A stretch of 11,018 nt of DNA from CAZNKU01 sp964573775 (lineage in GTDB: Bacteria; Bacillota; Clostridia; Monoglobales; Firm-18), in the NCBI GenBank assembly GCA_964573775.1, contig CAZNKU010000046.1:1-11018 (forward strand), in the 5' to 3' direction. The notes beneath the pieces were generated by a model. That model did not search any database and was not told the origin of the DNA. It was given only the letters and a program-made list of their open reading frames with translations. The position numbers and the translations under genes are program-made. The stretch's first letter is position 1; each line of letters starts with the position of its first letter. Below are positions 6,474 through 11,018 of the stretch, one piece after another.

Positions 6474-7001
6474 ATGTTAAAGATTAAAATTACAATTGGA
6501 AGAATTATAACATGGGCTTCAAGCTTTATGTTACTTCTTGGCGTTTTTGGTGATTGGTACGGAGATTTCATTGGTTCCCAAAGTATATCGATTTTTGGTG
6601 CCTGGGATTTAGCAGGTCTGTATCACACAGGATTTGATGGTGGTTTCCTTGGTTTTTTAGCTATTCTTATTCTTCTTGCGTCTGTAGCAGTTGTGTTTTT
6701 TGACCTTTTTGAACAGTCGAAGCTTTCTAAATTTATATCTTTGGGTGTAGCGGCTACTGTGATTCTTGTATTCATAATTGCATTGGTTGTTGCTGATGGT
6801 GAACATATTGCTTATGGTCTTGTTCTGTTGCTTTTTGGTGGTCTTGGTATGCCTGTTGGTCCATTGCTTGAGGACATTATGTCAGGTAAGCTTCCTTTTG
6901 GTGGCGGTACTGCTCAGACTAAAAAATTCTGCTCTAACTGCGGTGCACAGGTAGCTGATAATGCACCTTTCTGCACATCTTGCGGTAATAGAATGAATTA
7001 A
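6474..7001 (+). CDS. Four-helix membrane protein with C-terminal zinc ribbon
   Basis: I do not recognise a named family for this 175-residue protein. It has about four hydrophobic segments (near residues 8-26, 57-79, 85-107 and 113-131), a short linker rich in Gly, and a C-terminal zinc ribbon: KFCSNCG with Cys153 and Cys156, then PFCTSCG with Cys167 and Cys170. Such ribbons occur at the ends of many small Gram-positive membrane proteins and are probably cytoplasmic and structural or protein-binding. AAGGGG precedes the ATG. The gene has its own consensus promoter and terminators on both sides, so it is expressed alone and probably at a high level. Function is unknown; nothing links it to the neighbouring sugar operon. 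Confidence 0.85.
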   Translation: MLKIKITIGRIITWASSFMLLLGVFGDWYGDFIGSQSISIFGAWDLAGLYHTGFDGGFLGFLAILILLASVAVVFFDLFEQSKLSKFISLGVAATVILVFIIALVVADGEHIAYGLVLLLFGGLGMPVGPLLEDIMSGKLPFGGGTAQTKKFCSNCGAQVADNAPFCTSCGNRMN

Positions 7002-7009
7002 TACATACA

Positions 7010-7040
7010 AAAAAAGACAGGATTTTATCCTGTCTTTTTT
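7010..7040. terminator. Bidirectional terminator between convergent genes
   Basis: The 14-base arms AAAAAAGACAGGAT (7010-7023) and ATCCTGTCTTTTTT (7027-7040) pair around TTT. The A/T flanks give a U-run on both strands. It ends the membrane-protein transcript and the convergent iron-sulfur scaffold transcript. Confidence 0.9.
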
Positions 7041-7043
7041 GTG

Positions 7044-7436
7044 TCAAAATATACTTTCTTCGTAGCTTATTTCGATACCTTTGTAATTTTTTATAGCGTT
7101 TTTAAGTGCACCTACCCCAAGGTTTGAACAGTGTTTTTTTTCTTCTGGTAAACCGTCCAACGCCTTTTCTACATCATCCTCTGTAATTTTGAGTGCCTGC
7201 TCAATTGTTTTTCCTTTTGCCAGTGTAGACATCATACTTGATGTTGCAACCGAAGCGGTACATCCGTAAACCATATAGCTTACGTCAGTAAGAACATTGT
7301 CATTTACTTTTATAAAAACTTCAATATAGTCGCCGCATTCTACCGAACCGTAATAACCTTTTCCGTCACAATCATCCATTGTGTGGGCATTTTGAGGGTT
7401 AAAAAAATGTTCCATAACCTTTTGTGTATATTTCAT
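7044..7436 (-). CDS. IscU/NifU N-terminal-type iron-sulfur cluster scaffold
   Basis: This 130-residue cytoplasmic protein matches the IscU/NifU-N fold over its whole length. It begins KYTQKVMEHFFNPQN, carries the three cluster-binding cysteines Cys34 (in ECGDY, with the conserved Asp36), Cys59 (in YGCTAS) and Cys103 (in KKHCSNLG), and has the family stretch GKTIEQALKIT. It would assemble an Fe-S cluster using sulfur from a cysteine desulfurase and pass it to apo-proteins. No desulfurase gene (nifS/iscS) is adjacent, which is unusual for this family. The ATG follows AAGGTTGTGAT, a modest ribosome site. The gene has its own promoter and a terminator shared with the convergent gene. A Fe-S supply fits the radical-SAM activator encoded nearby, but no direct link is visible. 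Confidence 0.9.
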   Translation of the reverse strand: MKYTQKVMEHFFNPQNAHTMDDCDGKGYYGSVECGDYIEVFIKVNDNVLTDVSYMVYGCTASVATSSMMSTLAKGKTIEQALKITEDDVEKALDGLPEEKKHCSNLGVGALKNAIKNYKGIEISYEESIF

Positions 7437-7469
7437 TTCATCACAACCTTAATGATAAATTCAAGTAAT

Positions 7470-7498
7470 ATTATATGATTTTTTGTCCCCTAAGTCAA
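7470..7498 (-). promoter_or_regulatory. Sigma-A promoter of the iron-sulfur scaffold gene
   Basis: On the minus strand TTGACT (complement of 7493-7498), a 17-base spacer and TATAAT (complement of 7470-7475) form a near-consensus promoter. The predicted start near 7463 leaves a leader of about 27 bases. Confidence 0.75.
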
Positions 7499-7595
7499 TA
7501 TTAACAAATTTTACATGATTTTACGAAGTAAAAATATCGAGCAGTCGAAGATTGCATATCGCCAAAACAGTAGCATCTAAATTGTGCACGAATTC

Positions 7596-7797
7596 TATAA
7601 TGAGTTTGTAATAAAAACTCCGTGAATTGCCTGATGCATGAATTTCAGGTTAGTGTGCTCACAGAATAGATAAAATACAAAATAACGGGGAAATTATCCG
7701 TCCTTCATATATTAACGTGATTCCCCGACGAAGACACAAAAATCTTGATGAAAGATAACAAAAAAAGTCACAGCAAATTTAAAATACTGTGGCTTTT
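7596..7797 (+). ncRNA. Possible structured small RNA upstream of pflB (no known family)
   Basis: No protein-coding gene is visible between 7500 and 7800. The stretch holds a TATAAT (7596-7601) without a good -35 element, then short hairpins: GAGTTT/AAACTC (7602-7620), CCTGA/TCAGG (7630-7649), CGGGGAA/TTCCCCG (7686-7727) and ATCTT/AAGAT (7742-7756), ending in a terminator-like hairpin at 7763-7797. Together this could be an RNA of about 190 bases. I could not match it to a riboswitch or RNA family that I know. Short hairpins arise easily in AT-rich DNA, so confidence is low. A TTTTAC-GAA-GTAAAA hairpin at 7519-7533 is the only other structure seen between 7500 and 7596. Confidence 0.3.
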
Positions 7798-7801
7798 GTT
7801 G
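7763..7801 (+). terminator. Orphan intrinsic terminator before the pfl promoter
   Basis: AAAAGTCACAG (7763-7773) pairs with CTGTGGCTTTT (7787-7797), with one G-U pair, and is followed by GTTGT. It sits just before the pfl promoter and insulates pflB from upstream transcription. No gene on the plus strand ends here, so it either ends an unannotated RNA or is left over. Read on the minus strand, the hairpin has one mismatch but a run of seven U's. Confidence 0.6.
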
Positions 7802-7803
7802 TA

Positions 7804-7832
7804 TTGACAAATATCGCCATATATGATATATT
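7804..7832 (+). promoter_or_regulatory. Sigma-A promoter of pflB-pflA with extended -10
   Basis: TTGACA (7804-7809), a 17-base spacer and TATATT (7827-7832), with TG at 7824-7825 forming an extended -10. The predicted start near 7839 gives a leader of about 120 bases that holds a Rex-like site and a bulged hairpin (GCTC-ATGCA at 7910-7918 with TGCAT-AC-GAGC at 7928-7938). Confidence 0.75.
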
Positions 7833-7854
7833 GTTTGTGAAGGTGCATATGGGA

Positions 7855-7872
7855 TTGTTACAAGATTAACAA
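7855..7872. promoter_or_regulatory. Rex-like operator in the pfl leader
   Basis: TTGTTAC-AAGA-TTAACAA matches the clostridial Rex consensus TTGTTAA-N4-TTAACAA at 13 of 14 fixed positions. Rex is a repressor that leaves DNA when NADH is high, and fermentation genes are its usual targets. The site lies about 16 bases after the predicted start, a position where a repressor would block transcription. The match is direct; binding is inferred. Confidence 0.65.
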
Positions 7873-7959
7873 GCCAAAAAGAAGGTGTACCTGTTGTGGA
7901 ATTTTATGTGCTCATGCAGAATGAACTTGCATACGAGCAGAAAGGTATAGGTGAGAAAA

Positions 7960-10209
7960 ATGGTAAATTTCAAACAGTGGGACGGCTTTAAAGGCCGCAT
8001 CTGGAAATCTGAAATCAACACAAGAGATTTCATTCAGAACAACTACACTCCATTTGATGGAGATTCATCTTTCCTTGTAGGTCCTACAGATGCTACAAAC
8101 AAGCTTTGGGGCAAATTGCAGGAACTTCAGAAGCAGGAAAGAGCACAGGGCGGCGTGCTTGATATGGAAACAGAAGTTGTTTCTTCATTGACAGCTTACG
8201 GTCCCGGTTACATTGATGAAGAACTTAAAGACCTTGAAAAGGTTGTTGGTCTTCAGACAGATAAGCCTCTTAAAAGAGCATTTATGCCATTCGGTGGTAT
8301 TAAAATGGCTATGCAGGCTTGTGAAACAAACGGTTACACAGCCAACCCTGAATTGGGCAAAATCTTCACTGAATACGCACGTACTCACAACCAGGGTGTA
8401 TTCGATGCTTACACTCCTGCAATGAAGAAAGCTCGTCACAATAAAATTATTACAGGTCTTCCTGATGCTTACGGTCGTGGTAGAATCGTTGGTGACTACC
8501 GTCGTGTAGCTCTTTATGGTATAGATCATCTTATAGCTGAAAAGCTTAAGGATATGTCAGGTCTTGAAGGTACTATGACAGATAATAAAATCCGTCTTCG
8601 TGAAGAAATTACTCTTCAGATTAATGCTCTTAAAGACATGAAGAAGATGGCTGAAATCTATGGCTATGATATTTCACAGCCTGCTTCAAACGCTTATGAA
8701 GCTGCTCAGTGGTTGTACTTCGGTTACCTTTCAGCTATTAAAACCCAGAACGGTGCTGCTATGTCAGTAGGTCGTGTATCTACATTCCTTGATATTTATA
8801 TCAAACGTGATATGGATAAGGGTATTCTTACAGAAGAACAGGCTCAGGAAATCATCGACCATATGGTTATGAAGTTCCGTATGGTTAAGTTTGCTCGTGT
8901 TCCTTCATACAACCAGTTGTTCACAGGTGACCCTGTATGGGCTACTGTTGCAATCGGTGGTATGGGTGTTGACGGTCGTTCAATGGTTACAAAGACTGAC
9001 TACCGTTTCTTGCATACACTTGAAAACATGGGTCCTTCACCTGAACCTAATATGACAGTTCTTTATTCAAGCAACTTACCTGAAGCATTCAAAAAATATG
9101 CTGCAGAAATTTCTATCCGTACAAGTTCTGTACAGTACGAAAACGATGATGCGATGAGAGCTGTATGGTTTGATGACTACTCAATCTGCTGCTGCGTATC
9201 TGCAACACAGACAGGTAAGGAAATGCAGTTCTTTGGTGCAAGAGCAAACCTTGCAAAAGCTTTGCTATATGCTATTAACGGTGGTATTGACGTTAAGACA
9301 CGTGAACAGGTTGGCCCTGCTTACAGACCTATTACAAGCGAATACCTTGATTATGATGAAGTAATCGAAAAGTACAATGCTATGCTTGATTGGTTGATCG
9401 AACTTTATGTTGATACGCTAAACGTAATTCACTACATGCACGATAAGTATTTCTATGAAGCTGCAGAGCTTGCTCTTATCGATACAGATGTACGTCGTAC
9501 ATTTGCTACAGGTATTGCAGGTTTCTCACACGTAGTTGACTCACTAAGTGCTATTAAATACGCTAAGGTTAAACCTATCCGTGATGAAGAAGGAATTGCT
9601 ATGGATTTTGAAATCACAGGCGACTTCCCTAAATACGGTAACGATGATGACCGTGCAGACGATATCGCTGTTTGGTTGCTTCAGACATTCTTGGAAAAAT
9701 TGAAGACACACCACACATACAGGGATGCTGAACCTACAACATCTATCCTTACAATTACATCAAACGTAGTTTACGGTAAGGCTACAGGCACAATGCCTAA
9801 CGGCAGAAAAGCAGGCGAACCATTCTCACCTGGTGCTAACCCAAGTTACGGTGCAGAAAAGAACGGTCTTATTGCATCACTTAACTCACTTACTAAGTTG
9901 CCATACCACTGGGCTTTGGACGGTATTTCAAATACACAGACAATTAACCCAAGTGCTCTTGGTCACAGTGAAGAAGAACAGTCAAAGAACCTTGTTCAGG
10001 TTATGGATGGTTACTTTGATCAGGGCGCTCATCACCTTAACGTTAACGTATTTGGTGTTGAAAAACTTATCGACGCTATGGAACATCCTGAAAAAGAAGA
10101 ATATGCTAACTTCACAATCCGTGTATCAGGTTATGCTGTTAAGTTCATCGACCTTACAAAGGAACAGCAGATGGACGTAATTTCACGTACTTGCCATGGA
10201 CAGCTGTAA
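7960..10209 (+). CDS. pflB: Formate C-acetyltransferase (pyruvate formate-lyase)
   Basis: This 749-residue cytoplasmic glycyl-radical enzyme converts pyruvate and CoA to acetyl-CoA and formate during anaerobic fermentation. Length and sequence match PflB throughout, from FKQWDGFKGRIW at the N-terminus. The active-site cysteines lie in SICCCVSATQTGKEMQFFGA (Cys410-412; by alignment with the usual ACCVS the catalytic pair is Cys411-Cys412). The glycyl radical is Gly724 in RVSGYAV near the C-terminus. I choose the ATG at 7960, which follows AGGTGAG; a GTG three codons upstream overlaps that ribosome site. Codon use (CGT, GGT, GCT) differs from the sugar operon in the way expected of a highly expressed gene, not of transfer. 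The last 14 bases overlap pflA. Promoter and Rex-like site lie upstream. Confidence 0.97.
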   Translation: MVNFKQWDGFKGRIWKSEINTRDFIQNNYTPFDGDSSFLVGPTDATNKLWGKLQELQKQERAQGGVLDMETEVVSSLTAYGPGYIDEELKDLEKVVGLQTDKPLKRAFMPFGGIKMAMQACETNGYTANPELGKIFTEYARTHNQGVFDAYTPAMKKARHNKIITGLPDAYGRGRIVGDYRRVALYGIDHLIAEKLKDMSGLEGTMTDNKIRLREEITLQINALKDMKKMAEIYGYDISQPASNAYEAAQWLYFGYLSAIKTQNGAAMSVGRVSTFLDIYIKRDMDKGILTEEQAQEIIDHMVMKFRMVKFARVPSYNQLFTGDPVWATVAIGGMGVDGRSMVTKTDYRFLHTLENMGPSPEPNMTVLYSSNLPEAFKKYAAEISIRTSSVQYENDDAMRAVWFDDYSICCCVSATQTGKEMQFFGARANLAKALLYAINGGIDVKTREQVGPAYRPITSEYLDYDEVIEKYNAMLDWLIELYVDTLNVIHYMHDKYFYEAAELALIDTDVRRTFATGIAGFSHVVDSLSAIKYAKVKPIRDEEGIAMDFEITGDFPKYGNDDDRADDIAVWLLQTFLEKLKTHHTYRDAEPTTSILTITSNVVYGKATGTMPNGRKAGEPFSPGANPSYGAEKNGLIASLNSLTKLPYHWALDGISNTQTINPSALGHSEEEQSKNLVQVMDGYFDQGAHHLNVNVFGVEKLIDAMEHPEKEEYANFTIRVSGYAVKFIDLTKEQQMDVISRTCHGQL

Positions 10210-10939
10210 GGGTATAGTTCATTCTTTGGAAACTTTCGGTTCCGTTGATGGTCCCGGTATCAGATTTGTAGTATTTTTACAGGGTTGTAAAATGCGTTGT
10301 AAATACTGCCATAATCCTGAAACCTGGAGCTGTAACGGTGGCGAAGAATGGTCTGCGCAAGACTTGTTTGAACGAGTTTTCAAATATCGCACATATTGGG
10401 GTAAAAATATGGAAAAAGGCGGCGTTACCGTAAGCGGTGGCGAACCTTTAATGCAGATTGATTTTGTTATTGAGTTCTTTAAAATTTTAAAAGCAAACGG
10501 TGTTCACACAACATTGGATACATCCGGTCAACCGTTTACAATGGAAGAAGAATGGCTTGCAAAGTTTGATGAATTGCTTAAGTACACCGATTTGGTTATG
10601 CTTGATTTAAAGGAATTTGATGATGAAAAGCATAAAAGTCTTACAGGCTTTACCAACAAAAACATCTTGCAGATGGCGGAATATATATCAGAAAAAGGTG
10701 TGGCTATGTGGATAAGACATGTTCTTGTTCCGGGCTTAACCGATGATGAAGCAGGACTTATGAAAATGGCAGATTTTATCTCTACCCTTAAGACTGTTGA
10801 AAAGATAGAAAATCTTCCGTACCATACTTTAGGACTTTTAAAATGGGAAAATCTTAAGATTAAATACCCTCTTGACGGTGTACGTTCACCATCACCTGAA
10901 GAAGTTGCAAAGGCAGACAAAATACTTAAAAAGATTTAA
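10196..10939 (+). CDS. pflA: Pyruvate formate-lyase-activating enzyme (radical SAM)
   Basis: This 247-residue radical-SAM enzyme installs the glycyl radical on PflB using S-adenosylmethionine and a 4Fe-4S cluster. The cluster motif C-x3-C-x2-C is seen as CKMRCKYC (Cys31, Cys35, Cys38), followed by HNPETW. GGEP at residues 81-84 is the SAM-binding motif, and VDGPGIRF at 17-24 is the conserved PflA N-terminal signature. Length is typical for PflA. The ATG at 10196 lies inside the end of pflB (14-base overlap) without a good ribosome site, so translation is probably coupled to pflB; a TTG ten codons later is preceded by AAGGGT but would remove the conserved GIVHS lead-in. The gene is followed by a terminator. 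Identification is firm. Confidence 0.96.
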   Translation: MDSCKGIVHSLETFGSVDGPGIRFVVFLQGCKMRCKYCHNPETWSCNGGEEWSAQDLFERVFKYRTYWGKNMEKGGVTVSGGEPLMQIDFVIEFFKILKANGVHTTLDTSGQPFTMEEEWLAKFDELLKYTDLVMLDLKEFDDEKHKSLTGFTNKNILQMAEYISEKGVAMWIRHVLVPGLTDDEAGLMKMADFISTLKTVEKIENLPYHTLGLLKWENLKIKYPLDGVRSPSPEEVAKADKILKKI

Positions 10940-10947
10940 AATTTTTT

Positions 10948-10977
10948 GGGACTGTAAAAAAAATTACAGTCCCTTTG
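10948..10977 (+). terminator. Terminator of the pfl operon
   Basis: The ten-base arms GGGACTGTAA (10948-10957) and TTACAGTCCC (10964-10973) are exact complements around a loop of six A's, followed by a short U-run (TTTGTTA). It closes the pflB-pflA transcript nine bases after the stop codon. Confidence 0.8.
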
Positions 10978-11018
10978 TTAGTGGGAATAGGAAAAAATGT
11001 TCAGAATGGACAAACTGA

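Noticed and set aside
7500..7800. Known riboswitch, T-box or 6S RNA before pflB
   Set aside because: No conserved core I know (TPP, SAM, cobalamin, fluoride, guanidine, preQ1, THF) could be matched, and the hairpins do not form the single long rod of 6S RNA.
7960..10209. Horizontal transfer of pflB because its codon use differs from the sugar operon
   Set aside because: The bias is toward codons typical of highly expressed genes, and the gene has the normal pflB-pflA order with native-looking promoter and terminator.
10997..11018. Possible start of a next plus-strand gene (ATG at 10997, seven codons)
   Set aside because: GGA just before it is a weak and very close ribosome site, no promoter is visible after the pfl terminator, and seven codons are too few to judge.

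Overview
The window reads like the chromosome of a low-GC, strictly anaerobic Gram-positive bacterium of the Clostridia type. The signs are AT-rich DNA, strong AGGAGG ribosome binding sites, near-consensus sigma-A promoters with 17-base spacers, U-tailed hairpin terminators between most units, and an oxygen-sensitive pyruvate formate-lyase pair with its radical-SAM activator. No tRNA, rRNA, insertion sequence, phage gene or CRISPR array is visible, and I see no sign of recent transfer.

Layout from left to right. (1) 30-1241, minus strand: a two-gene operon of short chromate-transporter (CHR) proteins with its own promoter and terminator. (2) 1257-1585, plus strand: a small heavy-metal-associated (HMA) protein behind a consensus promoter that overlaps a near-perfect palindrome of DtxR/MntR type. 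(3) 1577-2371, minus strand: an AraC-family regulator. (4) 2434-6337, plus strand: a four-gene operon alternating TIM-barrel sugar isomerase/epimerase-like proteins with Gfo/Idh/MocA dehydrogenases. (5) 6367-7040, plus strand: a membrane protein with a C-terminal zinc ribbon. (6) 7044-7498, minus strand: a solitary IscU/NifU-type iron-sulfur scaffold. (7) 7500-7800: a non-coding stretch with several small hairpins and a terminator that belongs to no visible gene. (8) 7804-10973, plus strand: pflB-pflA with a Rex-like operator in the leader.

How the genes may work together. The AraC regulator is divergent from the four-gene operon. The two promoters appear to share one palindromic -35 hexamer (TTGCAA), and a 9-base direct repeat occurs twice, 21 bases apart, once in each promoter spacer. 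This makes the AraC protein the natural regulator of the operon. Two NAD-dependent sugar dehydrogenases plus two metal-dependent TIM-barrel enzymes, without a kinase, transporter or glycosidase, recall pathways that oxidise a sugar or glycoside to a 3-keto intermediate, rearrange or cleave it, and reduce the product. The substrate cannot be read from the sequence. The pfl operon supplies formate and acetyl-CoA from pyruvate and is probably tied to the NADH/NAD ratio through Rex. The most interesting items are the four-gene sugar operon with its shared-promoter control region, the metal-type operator on the HMA gene, and the possible structured RNA before pflB.
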